64,000 nucleotides of DNA, taken from the NCBI GenBank assembly GCA_030247855.1, contig JAPDRN010000159.1, forward strand, positions 1 to 64,000. Direction: 5' to 3'. Shown piece by piece: positions 54,192 through 64,000 of the stretch. Source of the stretch: Knufia peltigerae. Taxonomy: Eukaryota > Ascomycota > Eurotiomycetes > Chaetothyriales > Trichomeriaceae. How positions within the stretch are numbered: position 1 is the first letter of the stretch; every line of letters begins with the position of its first letter. The translations under genes were made by a program, and so were the position numbers. The notes beneath the pieces are model-generated. The model did not search any database. It had not been told where the DNA came from and saw only the letters and a list, made by a program, of their open reading frames with translations.

Positions 54192-54867
54192 GTAATCGTC
54201 GATAAGGTGGGATCTGTACAGCTTTCTTTTTTGACCAGAGAATTACTCTGCTGGCAATAAATACATATACAGACTCGCGCGATTTCCAGACCATTCTGCC
54301 CGTTCGGGGAGGGAGACAATCGGCAACGAGACTGATGCAGCAAGGGCTCAGATTCTCCCACTGCGCTTCCCAGAGGGCTCGTACATCGGCTTTTCGCTCT
54401 CTCGGAGTGATGGCTGTTGACGTACCTCGCCATAGTCTACATCGGCACGTCCCTACTCTGGTGTCGGTACGAGCACTCGCTCTCTTCGATCTCTTGCACC
54501 ATTCGATTTCACCAATGCCATTCTAGGGCCTGCAATCTTGTACGCCGAGGGTGCGTGGGTCAGGCCGCCACTTCTGATGGCCCTTGCGGGAGTCAAGGAG
54601 AGCGCGTGCGTCGCAAAAATGATCGTCGGGCGGGTTTGAATCTGCGACTGCAAATGGAGCTCGGGGAGACATTACGCCAACCCACACCTCCAGAGTGCCT
54701 GGAGACCGCAATCGAGCCAAAGAGCGCCCTTATCTTAAAAAGGAGGATCGTGCTACGAAAAAACAGCAAGAGATCCGTAGACTGCTCGTGGAAAGGTCAT
54801 TTCGATAGTATCTTTTAATCCTCTAGATGCCTATATGTCAATGCTTGTGACCCTTTTCATTATCTCA
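54192..54867. other. intergenic upstream of alpha/beta hydrolase
   Basis: No convincing gene. A plus-strand frame at 54417-54818 has scattered Cys/Arg residues but no intact zinc motif. CCCACACC at about 54680 is only a partial match to the cluster element. Confidence 0.4.
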
Positions 54868-55922
54868 CTATCTACCCTTCAGATGTTCTTCAAACCATTG
54901 CAATGCCAGGAAGAAAGCGCTCTCCTTGGCGTATTGAATTTCGCGTTTCCTGGGATCTCCCCGAATAGCGAAGCTGGAGTTGCTGTCAACGAAGTCCACA
55001 TTGACAATGAACAGGCACTTACCCATGCTCGACACCATAGTACAGATTGACCTGAGTCGGGTGTCCGAGCTTCCCAAGAATATATTCCGTCTGCTGTCGC
55101 TTCTCCTTGCTGAAAATCGTGTCCTTCTCTGCTGCCGCGATTGCCAAAGGTCCCTTGATCGCTTCCAATTCGTTCTGGTCCACGAAGGCCGGGTGTGCGG
55201 TGTATCCAGCATCCAGCTTGCCTTGCTCCGGATTGAGGTGGCGGACGACGTATTTGGCACCAAAGCAGTAGCCAACGCCGCCTATCTTCTGTTCGTTTTT
55301 GACCTTGAAGTTAGCACTCGCTTTTGTCGTTGTCTTGCTTGTATCAGCCGCTTCCGGCAAGACATGAACAACGCACCTCAATGCCGTATCTGGTCCTCAT
55401 CTCGTTCAGACACAGATCAATGATGGGGTCGATTATGGAAGGCAGGTGAGCGGTGTGTGCGGAATTGTAGTCTCCCTTGAGCCATTTCTGCATGTCAAAC
55501 TTGTCAGGTTTATTGAGTGGGATCGGATCACCGTAGAAAAGGTCGGGCATGAACGTCAGGTAGCCATTGGAGGCAAAATCGTCGGCAATTAATTGTGCAT
55601 TATTGAACTTGTGACCAAGGATGTCGGTGACACTATTCGTACTGGTCAGTCAAAAAATTTGAGAGGAGCTAGAGAGTTGTGGCAATGGGAATGATGAGAT
55701 TTGTCCAATGGTATCGCCCAGAGATTCCAGCAGGATCATTCATTACAGGTAACAGTGCCACAATGAACGGGAAATACTGTACAGCAAGACGCCATATTTC
55801 GCCTCCTTTTTCGGACGAGTAATGTAAACTTCAAAATCCCCAACCTTCTCAATTGTGCCAGTCGGTACCCCTTCATGCTGAATGCCCTGGTAGCAGCAAG
55901 TTCCTGGAAGGTGGGAAGCCAT
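54868..55922 (-). CDS. dienelactone hydrolase family protein
   Basis: Hydrolyses lactone intermediates (such as dienelactones to maleylacetate) of aromatic breakdown, or related esters. Four exons (55922-55783, 55632-55377, 55303-55023, 54973-54868; introns 150, 73 and 48 nt) give 260 aa starting MASHLPGTCCYQG. The catalytic Cys is in GGVGYCFGAKY. Other triad regions are AFVDQNELEAI (Asp) and GVEHGFAIRGD (His), the last assembled across the third intron. YGVLLVTDILGHKFNNAQLIADDF is restored across the first intron, which at 150 nt is the longest called in the window. The C-terminal AKESAFFLALQWFEEHL is typical of fungal DLH proteins. Confidence 0.88.
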
Positions 55923-56806
55923 GTTCAGTGAGATACTCCGAAGCCACACCTGTTGGTTTAGATTGATGGGCGAGCAATAGCTATTGATTCTGGTCTTCGG
56001 AGTAGAGACCGATCTCATAGACAGGAGAAGGGATGAAGGACCTATATGGACGCAAAGTCGGCCTATAGTTTGAATTGCAGACATCGAAGAGCTGTTTGCT
56101 CGAAAGCGAGCAAACACGTTGTCTGAACTATCAGGGTCCCCCCAGTGGAGTGCCGGCACCGGCAGAAGCTATCTCAAAGCAAAGTCATGAGTTGAAAAGC
56201 CACGGATTTCCATCTTCAGCTCGCTGTCAAACTCGGTGTCGTACAAATCATCGTCTTCCGAGAGATAGGGAGCCTTTAAAGTACGAATACAAAACATGTA
56301 CGACATTTCGGCCATGTTTCATCCGGTGGACAGTGAGAGGGTTTAGTGCAGTTTAGATGAAAGGTCTATAGACGAGTATTGAATTCAGCAATTCTGACCC
56401 AGACGAAGCAAATGACCGTTGAACCACTCACCGGGTCTCAAAATCCCAAATAGGACTAGCATACAGCGCCCTTATGAGCGACAGCCTCGCTCTTTCGAAT
56501 ACAATTCGTGCCGAGCATCGTACAAGGCTTCCCAGACTCCAGCGTCTGATTAATGATGGAGATCAATCGGTAACCCACTGAATGTAGTACAAGGCCCGGA
56601 GATGAAGTTCTCTACTCATGAGGGTAGGGATTATATTTACAAAGCCAGTCATACCGAAGGCACTCTGATCTATTGTCAATGTTGCTGAATATTACCTTAC
56701 TAAGCATTCGATTCATTTGACTTACCTAAGGTGGTCTTCGACTTGCAGTCATAAAGCTTTCCTCCAAAGGAGCTTTTATCTATCTCCTCACGCTGCCAAT
56801 TTCATC
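55923..56806. other. divergent intergenic region
   Basis: The 884-bp promoter region between the dienelactone hydrolase (minus) and the amidohydrolase-family gene (plus). No exact CCGTGTGGG and no supported gene. Confidence 0.45.
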
Positions 56807-57871
56807 ATGGCCATCGATCTAATCGCCCTGGAAGAGCACTTCACCGGCCAAGCAGTGGCCAAGCGACCCTCCGCTGCAGACCATCCCCAATACATGCTTC
56901 CCCAGGCCATAAGAGAGAAGCTAGAGGACCTTGGAGAAGGGCGGTTCAGAGAGATGGAGCTGGGTAACGTGAGTGTCCAAGTGGTGTCCCATATCCCAGT
57001 CGTGGAGCCGCCTGAGATCTGCGCTGCCGTCAACGACCAGTTGTTCAAGGCTGTCAAAGCCAGTAAGGGACGCCTTCGAGCCTTCGGATTGTTGCCAATG
57101 GCACACCCTGAGGCCATAACAGCCGAGCTTGAGCGGTGTGTCAAGTCGCTCGGCTTCTTGGGCGCGGTGATCATCAACCACGCCAACGGAAGATACTATG
57201 ACGACCCCGCATACTGGCCCATGTGGGAAAAAGCTCAAGAGCTGGACGTACCTATCACACTCCATCCGACAACAGCTGCTGATATGGTGGCTCACAAAGG
57301 CAATTATGACCACCAGGTGCAGACACTGCTCGCTGGCCCGGCTCTACGCTGGCATGTCGATACCGCTGCACACGTACTCCGTCTGTACGGAAGCGGTCTA
57401 TTCGACGCTTTCCCGCGCCTCAAGCTCATCCTTGGCCACGATGGTGAGACTTTGCCATTCAGCATGGATCGAATTGCTAGCGTTTTCGCACACCGATGGG
57501 GAGGAAATAAGCGGGATTTTCGAACAGTGTGGAACGAAAACTGCTGGATCACGAACAGTGGTATGTTTGAGATGGCGCCATTCGAGTGTTGTCTCAAGGT
57601 GTGCAAGCCTGACCGGATCATGTACAGTAAGTCGACCGTTGACTCCTTTTTGGTCCTCTTTCCCCCTGCTTGTAGACTCTTCACCGGGGTCTGTCTGTCA
57701 AATGCTGAACTAACTATGACCTTTTGGTGACTTGCAGGCGTTGACTACCCCTTTGAAAGTACCAAGAGTGGTCTTGAGTTCATAGAGAAGCTTGAACTCA
57801 GTGGACTGGTAACCAAAGAGCAATTTGAGATGATTTGCTCTGGGAACGCCAAAAAGCTACTGCGTCTTTGA
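56807..57871 (+). CDS. amidohydrolase-superfamily decarboxylase (ACMSD / gamma-resorcylate decarboxylase type)
   Basis: Metal-dependent non-oxidative decarboxylase of hydroxybenzoic acids or muconate semialdehydes. Exons 56807-57626 and 57738-57871 (111-nt intron) give 317 aa starting MAIDLIALEEHF. The EEH in place of the D-x-H-x-H of other amidohydrolases is characteristic of this subgroup. ITLHPTTA carries a metal His, LILGHDGETLPFSMDRI contains the active-site His-Asp area, and the C-terminus reads YSVDYPFES across the splice, with the family Asp in VDYPFE. It closely resembles the type to which orsellinic acid decarboxylase-like OrsB belongs. In the cluster it could remove a ring carboxylate before or instead of hydroxylase action. 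It marks the right edge of the enzyme run. Confidence 0.88.
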
Positions 57872-57979
57872 AGTTCTAGCTTACTCCTTTATCGATGAGT
57901 GGTTAGTCTGATCTCGACAACGAGGAGATCAAGTTTTCCCCATTCATATAGTCAAAACGAGTAAAACCTCTTCTCCCAG

Positions 57980-58228
57980 TCAAGACATTCTTGATTGTTT
58001 AAAGTCGTTTACATGCTTGGCTGCATTGTTCGATAGGACCTTGGGGAAGTGTATTCATGACTGGTGCCAATGAGTCCAGACTAGTGTAACAACCCCTAAG
58101 CTTACCTTAAAGTCTTCGCATTGTTTGGTGCGGTCTCCGAAGTGTCTGATCGTTTCGTAAAGTGACTGTGTTGACTGCACAGCAGCTGTGAGTATAGCTA
58201 GCAACGATGCCGTAGCATCAGATGTCAT
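57980..58228 (-). pseudogene. remnant of a fungal STAND/NACHT-type N-terminal domain gene
   Basis: On the minus strand, the Met at 58228 starts TSDATASLLAILTAAVQST and then LYETIRHFGDRTKQCEDF, the helical N-terminal domain found on fungal NLR-like and ankyrin proteins. The frame reaches a stop at 58055. The neighbouring frame resumes the same domain pattern (LDSLAPVMNTLPQ, then EQCSQACKRL) and then hits TAA. That is one frameshift plus one early stop, with no downstream NACHT or repeat domain. A 25-nt intron would be needed to bridge it, which is too short. I read it as a decayed fragment; the exact left limit is approximate. Confidence 0.5.
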
Positions 58229-59007
58229 CGGCCGCTCTGGGTTCGTGATAGAGTTGCAGGTTAATCTTCCTCGACTCCTCAACACGAGAAGATGAGCGTC
58301 AATGTCAGCCCGCGGCCGAAAGTAACATGCGCTGAGGTAGACACTTCCACAACTAATTTCGATGTCCATCTTACACCGTGACAGGAGGCCGCCGCTTCTA
58401 AATCTGGTGTTCCTCATCCCAGCCCGGATTCTTCGGCTCATCTGATGATTGTGAGAACTATTTCCTGGAAAAAAGGCAACAAATGAATAAACTGTAAGGC
58501 TACCTGCTCTCTTACAAAGCGACTCAAAGTACTGATTTTCTTGTTTGGAAACTCGTGGCTTATTGAGTGCTGATTTGCCAATATTCCACACTGCGCGTTT
58601 TTCATCGCTTCGGGAAAATTAGAAAAAGAGGCCTGGGTGTTCCACTTGGCGCCAATCACCGAGTCCGTCCTCGATGTTACCTCGGAACAGTCAGACGGGG
58701 CGTTTCTGAAACTGGAGGCAGATTTCCCGGCAACGACTTTGCAGTACAAACACAGGTTGCCGGTAAAAGGCCCGATGAAGTTGAGGGTTAGTGCCTCTTC
58801 CTTTGCATCGTCTCCATCCTTGATATAAGATCGGCCCTCTTGCTTTCAACTTCTTCACTGTAGTTAACCAGCTTCGTCAATTGATGTTGCCGGTCCTTCG
58901 CCTTGCAAGGCTGACCGCCTGCGCCGCACGCGGTTACTGCTATCCTGAAGAATAGCTCTCCTCCCGCTACTGGTATCCCAAACTACCCTCGCTGTCAGAA
59001 CCTCTCA
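58229..59007. other. intergenic
   Basis: No supported gene. Frames at 58438-58828 on both strands lack domain features. Confidence 0.4.
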
Positions 59008-60752
59008 ATGCTGTTCCACTTCATTGATGGCGGGGGTCAAACCGGCCTACGCAGCCCAGGAGCTCGTGAGCGGAGGATAATCCGAAGCCACGTCATGATA
59101 GGCAAAAACCGCAATAAGACGCATCGTCGTCGTCGTCATCATCATGAGGATGCTGTGTCCTGGGAAAAGGGTCGACAGGATCACAGCGCTCCGACGATCG
59201 ACGAATCGAGCTCCCGTGGCCGAGAGGTAACGTGCCAAGCAGGTCTACAGCCTTCTCGAACCCTTGGGAATCCACTGCAGCATTTTCAACTCGCTTTTGC
59301 TCTGAATCCATACATGCAGCGGGCAATCCATTCATGTGAGTGGTGTATATCTATACTATCAAGGCAGAATATACGAAATTAATGATAACCCAGACTTCAC
59401 CGGTATACTGGAAGCCTTATATCCGTTCCAGATCTGTCTCCGGCAGAGCCCACTGCATGATATATGGCTGAATTACATGTGTATTGAGCCTGCCTGTACG
59501 ACTGGGGGTGACTTGTGACTAGATGGTTGCTAATGGTCGCCAGTCCTTCACTGCGTTCTTGCCTTATCAGTCGGCCATATGGCCTTTGCTTCACATGGAC
59601 AGGGTACGCAAAGTAACCCTGAAGCTCTTTTCCATTCCGGCCGAGCTTTAAAACTTCTGAACCAAAAACTTCAAAATCCGAGCGATGGAATATCGGTGCC
59701 CATATTTGCTGTGGTTATCGCTTTCGCTATATCCGAGGTTTCGACAGGAAATCTTGAACAAGGAAAGGCGCATCTGGACGGGTTGGAACGTATGCTAGAG
59801 ATGAAAGGTGGTTTGTCGTTCTTGAACGATAACCGCGTTCTGCAGCAGAAGGTTCTGAGGCAAGTCTATCTGACCCGAAAACATCCGGTCTAGCTAACAT
59901 GCATCAAGGGCCGATATTGACTACAGCCTCCGGACAGGCTTAGCCCCTCGATTCCCTTCTCACGCCCTCAACGCGTCGACCATCAAATTTTTACAGGTGG
60001 GCATAGGTGAACATCCTTCCTCCACGGAAACGACTCCGGCCTGGAACTCATGGCTCGGCAAACTAGACAGCCGCCCTCGCCGTCTTTGGACGATGGTGTA
60101 CCAATTCACTTCTGGTCTAAACAACCGGTCGTCATTGACCCACAATCTACAGCCATATCTATTCCAAGATGTTCTGCTTTGGGCTGAATATCAGTTACTC
60201 ACGCTCCCAGAATTTGCGTCATGTGGGGGCATGCAGAGCCTGCTGCGGGCCGGAATGTTGGCCTTTATGACAACCTGGATCAATTACAGTGGCAGGGCAA
60301 GTTATGACTTTCTTGCCAACCAACTACGCAATTTATTGCTTTCGATACCTGAACATTCTTCGGCATTGTTGCTGTGGACATTGTTCGTTGGAGCTATCTC
60401 AGTATTTACAATAGATGACAGACTTTGGCTATTGCCGAAGCTTTCGCGAACATTAAGAAAGCTTGCGTTAGAGGATTGGGACGCAGTGAGAAAACATTTG
60501 GAATCACAGCCCTGGGTGCATTTCATACATGATAAGCGGGCGCAGGAGGTCTGGGAACAGGCTCGTGCTTATCATGTTGGGTCACGGTATCTTGAGCGGC
60601 AATCGTCACACCGACGCCACAGCAAGCACAGTACAGAAACTGTCGTGGTGCTCGGTGGCTCTGCCATCGGACTAGCTACCATTATTCCCGAATGGAATAG
60701 TGGCGGCGAAGCTCCTTTACGTTTCTCTTCGGGGGCAGAGCTGTTTAGATAG
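59008..60752 (+). CDS. fungal-specific transcription-factor-domain protein without Zn cluster; contains a GC-AG intron
   Basis: Four exons (59008-59335, 59394-59495, 59544-59859, 59909-60752) give 529 aa. The N-terminus has the conserved block FHFID...IIRSHVMIGKNR found in a large family of Zn-cluster-free fungal regulator-like proteins. It continues NPYMQRAIHSYFTGILEALY, then LRQSPLHDIWLNYMCIEPAF and LHCVLALSVGHMAFASHG. Introns are 58, 48 and 49 nt. The third begins AG|GCAAGT and ends CATCAAG: a GC donor is required, since no GT donor in the area keeps the frame, and the join gives QKVLRADIDYSLRTG, as the family expects. An HRRRRHHHE tract is encoded by a CGT/CAT microsatellite near 59127. 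Target genes are unknown. Confidence 0.72.
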
Positions 60753-61373
60753 AACAACACATTCAAGAGCCCCTTCTTTAGCGTTCGTTTTGCTTGTTTT
60801 GTTGTTTCTCCCTCTTCCGGAGTGGCCTCTGCCATCTCCTGTTACAGAAACCCAGAATTGAGGAGGGCGAAGACCATCACCTCTTCTGCTACAGGAAGCC
60901 AGTTTCGAAGACTATTGTTCCCCGACCGTGCCTAGGGCGCTTCGATTTCGTCCCATAGATCAATTCGTACATACTGCCTGTCTGTGACTTTGAATGTGAA
61001 CGTGACTGATCCAGCCTGGATCTGGCTTGAAGGCGGCGACGGCACTTGGCGTGGAACCAAGATCGCCGGGCCAATGAGAGATTGTTTGCTGAATTGGGAA
61101 TTTTGTATCTTCGTATGTGCATCAGGGTTCAATTGCATTACTATTGGGCAGACTAGCTGGCCTCATATTCGTCCATTCTTGCCCGGCCCGCTCTCCTACA
61201 TAATCGGACGATGTACAGTATGCCGGAATTTAGAAGATTCCATCGCGATCATCTGACTCGTGCCGACCTTGTCGTATGGTATAAATAGGCGCTTGTATCT
61301 GGACATTGATCACAATACGTCCAGCAAATACAAGCCTCGATTAAAATTCAAATCACCAGCAACAATACGCCTT
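60753..61373. other. intergenic; SDR promoter
   Basis: The 3' region of the regulator-like gene and the SDR promoter. Apart from a TATA-like box I see nothing supported. Confidence 0.4.
61280..61287 (+). promoter_or_regulatory. TATA-like box (TATAAATA)
   Basis: TATAAATA lies 87 bp before the SDR start codon at 61374, a plausible core-promoter position in fungi. Confidence 0.45.
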
Positions 61374-62157
61374 ATGTCTAGCAAGGAAATCGTTTTGATC
61401 ACCGGTACGTCACCAGATCACCTTCTCACTAATTTGATCCTCTGACAAGAGTATCTCAGGCGGGAACAGTGGCATTGGGTACGCCACCGCTTCCGTGCTT
61501 ATCCTTTCCAGAAAGTACCATGTCATCATCGGATCGCGCTCTCTGGAGAAAGGAGGAGTTGCCTTATCCAAACTCTCCAACCAAGCCAAGGGCTCGATCT
61601 CTCTTCTCCAGCTGGATGTGACGGACACCGATTCGGTTGCTTCTGCCGTGGCACGGGTGGATCGTGACTACGGCCGGCTAGATGTCCTGGTCAACAACGC
61701 TGCGATCGGAGTGACGCACCCTTCTCTGACGGCGGAAACTTTGCAACTCGTCTTTGAGACCAACGTCTTTGGTGTGGCGAGAGTGACGGACTCCTTCGTC
61801 CCTTTGCTACGCAAGTCATCTGCTCCTCGCATTGTTCATGTGACAAGCGGACTCGGATCATTGATGCTGAAGGCTTCGGGGACGCCTACCCCCCCGTATT
61901 ATGCGTATATGGTGAGCAAGGCAGCGCTGAATATGATGGGTCTTTGCCACATGGAACAGTTTGGGGACGACATCAAGGTGGTTGTATTGAGCCCCGGTTT
62001 CGCCGAGACAAATCTAGGTGGAGATCCAGAAGCCTTCAGGAAACAAGGTGCTGAAGATCCAGTGATATCAGGGAGGTTCATTAAGACAGTGATAGAAGGA
62101 AAGAGAGAGTCAGACAGGAAGGAAATGCTGAAAGAGGAAGGGACTTTCCCCTGGTAG
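61374..62157 (+). CDS. short-chain dehydrogenase/reductase (short carbonyl-reductase-like)
   Basis: An NAD(P)-dependent oxidoreductase of 242 aa. Exons 61374-61404 and 61460-62157; the 55-nt intron interrupts the cofactor motif, which becomes ITGGNSGIGYATA after splicing. Other family marks are DVTDTDSV (acidic/NADP-region helix start), LVNNAAIG, a Ser in HVTSGLGS, and the catalytic YMVSKAALN (Tyr-x3-Lys). The C-terminus (LSPGFAETNLGG) is the usual PGxxxTxL element. Size and motif spacing match small fungal SDRs often found in metabolic clusters. It lies right of the catabolic enzymes beside decayed genes, so membership in the pathway is doubtful. Confidence 0.87.
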
Positions 62158-62427
62158 ATTTGCCTTCCGACGCTTGTCCCTAAGGCGAACGAGATTGTAG
62201 GATGGAGTCAGAAAATCACCAAGAACCCTGTCCAGTTAGTCTTGTTGCTTAAAAGCAACCAGACCATTCATTCTCTGCGGACACGCCTCTTGACTCTCTC
62301 ACTTGGGCAGTGCTTGATACAGCATTGTATATCCGTGAAGACATATGCCAGAAGGATGACGAAAATGCGAAATCCTGGTCGTCATAGTGTGTGACGTTTG
62401 ACGGGTACAGCGGGGCAACGGAGGTGA

Positions 62428-63379
62428 GAGGAAGAAACAGGCTGGAAGGGAGGCTGGATTCGGATGGAAGAGTGTTCGTATGAACGTCAAAACCGGCGGC
62501 AGGTCGATTTCTCTTTGGACAAAAATGGCTTCTGTTTCATTCGCAATAAGACCTCGGCAAACCGCGACAATGTCGAGGTCCCCTAGTTCGTGGAAACGAC
62601 GTATTTCCGCGACTATGAGCGCATAGAATATCTCGATCATCAGGTACGATGAGCTTAAACTACCTCATGTGGAGAGTCATCTGTGTTGAACACTAGTGAT
62701 TGCGCGGATCAGGAAACGCAGTTCTGCATTTCCTTCTAAGGCCGGCACGCGAGTCCGCTATTCTCAGCCAGCGGCTCTGTCCCATCGTGACTTCACGACT
62801 GAAGGCGGCTTTATTGCCGTGGCGACATACTTTCCGGGACAGGAGAAATACTTCAAGGATCGAGACTCCGACCTGCAGAAGTTCGTATGGCCTTGTCGAC
62901 CATGATCGAGGATGGACTTTCATCCTTGTTCTTGTCGTTCGACATTTGTCTCAAGCGCGTTAGCTGACTTCCGTGAACCACACAGCGTGTGGAAAGTCCT
63001 CCGTGGACCAAAAAACAACTGGCCTCCAGCGTTGCGCGACTACTAGACAGTAGATCTGGAGCTTGACACTCGATCAAATGACATTGTGCGCGAGGACAGA
63101 GTTGGTGAGAACTGGTTGTTGCATGGGAATCAGCAACATGCATGGTATTATATCGCCGATCAGGAAGAGGATGACTTGATCGTGTCCGAGACACGGATTC
63201 GAAAGGGCGACGTGCTAGTAAGAACCCTCCTCGTCGTGACTCCCCCTGGATACGATCTGACGTTAAGCTCGGCAGGGGCTTCCCATGCGGCTTTCGACTC
63301 AAAGCTTGGGGACATCCAGCTCCGGGAAAGCTTAGATCTTCGTATCGTCGCGTTTCGCCCGGAAGTCACATCAGCATAA
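62428..63379 (+). pseudogene. decayed CmcJ/NvfI-type oxygenase-like gene
   Basis: Three coding-like blocks line up with this fungal family: VDFSLDKNGFCFIRNKTSA (from about 62504), IRKRSSAFPS...ALSHRDFTTEGGF (from about 62697) and VWKVLRGPKNNWPPALRDY (62986-63043) continuing to GENWLLHGNQQHAWYYIADQ. Two in-frame TAG stops interrupt it, at 62584-62586 and 63044-63046. The second block joins the third by a clean 105-nt intron (62881-62985, donor GTTCGT). The first junction (CAG|GTACGA at 62644, CACTAG ending at 62696) does not keep frame, implying a further frameshift. The N-terminus is short. With two stops in conserved blocks I call it a pseudogene; a sequencing error at both sites is the alternative. 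Confidence 0.65.
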
Positions 63380-63934
63380 TCGAAGGATTCGCGATGGCTA
63401 AGTCTTCTCAGAGATGATACCGTGCCTATGGTTCTGAAATCAAATGACATTGTATGGTCGTAGACCAATGTCCGCCAGGGGGATATACGTGTAGTTGTAC
63501 TCGAGATACATCTTACTCAGCAGGACCCTGATCAATGTCGCTTGATTTTCGTAAGGCCCCCCGGGTGTAGAATCAATCAGACAATCCTCCGTCTCATCGG
63601 CTTGATTTCTGGCCGGTTTCACAGCCTCGCAACTTGGCACCTCGATTCGGTTTAGCTGCCTTTCAACAGATCAAACGAGACATCAATCCGTTCTCGCTCC
63701 TGTTTCTACGAGTACTCATATCCATCGAGAGTGGGAGCCACATCCACACTCTACGGTCCTGGTGGCCAATTGTGCAATGCTCCGGGACCCGCCGTCTTTC
63801 ACGGTGCGCTCAATTGCTCTCGATACTTGTCCATGAAAATTGATCTGGCCGTCTCAAGCAGAGAACGCAATACATGCTCTCATCTCGTATGTGGAACTGC
63901 CAAAACACTCTGTATCTAAGTCGACAATGCAACG
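63380..63934. other. intergenic
   Basis: Upstream region of the regulator that begins at 63935. No supported gene. Confidence 0.4.
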
Positions 63935-64000
63935 ATGGTAGGAATTCCAGGAAAATCAAAGGGCTGCACGACATGTAGAAGAAGAAAAGTTCGGGTAGGT
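63935..64000 (+). CDS. 5' end of a Zn2Cys6 transcription factor (partial, runs off window)
   Basis: The ATG at 63935 starts MVGIPGKSKGCTTCRRRKVR, the opening of a Zn2Cys6 cluster (C11-x2-C14-RRRKVR) in which the next residue should be Cys. GTAGGT at 63995 is a plausible donor placed at the K-V-R|C position where many such genes have their first intron. The rest lies beyond the window, so length, targets and integrity are unknown. Confidence 0.7.
   Translation, partial: MVGIPGKSKGCTTCRRRKVRVG

Noticed and set aside
54540..54700. Possible Zn2Cys6 motif in a Cys/Arg-rich plus-strand frame
   Set aside because: Cys spacing does not fit C-x2-C-x6-C and the frame has no downstream regulatory domain.
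33941..57871. Secondary-metabolite biosynthetic cluster
   Set aside because: No PKS, NRPS, terpene cyclase or prenyltransferase; the enzyme set is degradative.
63001..63046. Treating the TAG at 63044 as the end of an intron (51-nt, from a GT after VWK)
   Set aside because: It would remove RGPKNNWPPALRDY, which is conserved coding sequence in the family; a nonsense codon is the simpler reading.
1..64000. tRNA, rRNA and CRISPR arrays
   Set aside because: I found no cloverleaf with a T-loop GGTTCGAATCC-type core, no rRNA signature and no regularly spaced repeats; a covariance-model scan would be needed to exclude tRNAs formally.

Overview
The window is nuclear DNA of a filamentous ascomycete. 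Most genes carry short spliceosomal introns (about 41-118 nt) with fungal GTAWGT-type donors, CTRAY-like branch sites and YAG acceptors. Gene families typical of Pezizomycotina are present: Zn2Cys6 regulators, a hybrid histidine kinase, an Rsp5-adaptor-like SPRY protein and many MFS/APC transporters. The gene mix is compatible with Eurotiomycetes such as Chaetothyriales (black yeasts), but that is inference. The first ~70 bases look bacterial and may be an assembly chimera. All exon structures below were derived by hand from splice signals, reading frame and family motifs.

Layout. 0.9-21.8 kb is a housekeeping region: class II cAMP phosphodiesterase, Ssh4/Ear1-like SPRY protein, an SDR, a small conserved-looking protein, a PAP2 lipid phosphatase, a 1409-aa hybrid histidine kinase, a metallo-beta-lactamase-fold protein and a Ca2+/H+ exchanger. 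23.9-30.9 kb is a transport/regulator group: an APC amine permease convergent with a Zn2Cys6 factor, which shares a 459-bp divergent promoter with a DHA2 MFS exporter. A small SnoaL/NTF2-fold protein follows.

33.9-57.9 kb is the standout region. It has an MFS transporter, two divergently transcribed regulators (one with C2H2 fingers plus a Zn2Cys6 cluster, one without a visible DNA-binding domain) and a run of catabolic-type enzymes. These are a salicylate-hydroxylase-like monooxygenase, a monooxygenase fused to an acetoacetate-decarboxylase-like domain, a class II aldolase, an extradiol (LigB/DODA-type) dioxygenase, a degenerate ALDH-like protein, a CocE/S15 hydrolase, an alpha/beta hydrolase, a dienelactone hydrolase and an ACMSD/gamma-resorcylate-type decarboxylase. 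No PKS, NRPS or terpene synthase is present. I read this as an aromatic-acid catabolic cluster that decarboxylates or hydroxylates the ring, opens it by extradiol cleavage and then hydrolyses the products. A 9-mer, CCGTGTGGG, occurs four times, always about 230-285 bp from a start codon in this cluster.

57.9-64 kb is an accessory flank with two decayed genes (a STAND-type N-terminal domain remnant and a CmcJ/NvfI-type oxygenase with two in-frame stops), a fungal-specific regulator with a GC-AG intron, a second SDR and the first exon of another Zn2Cys6 regulator cut by the window end.
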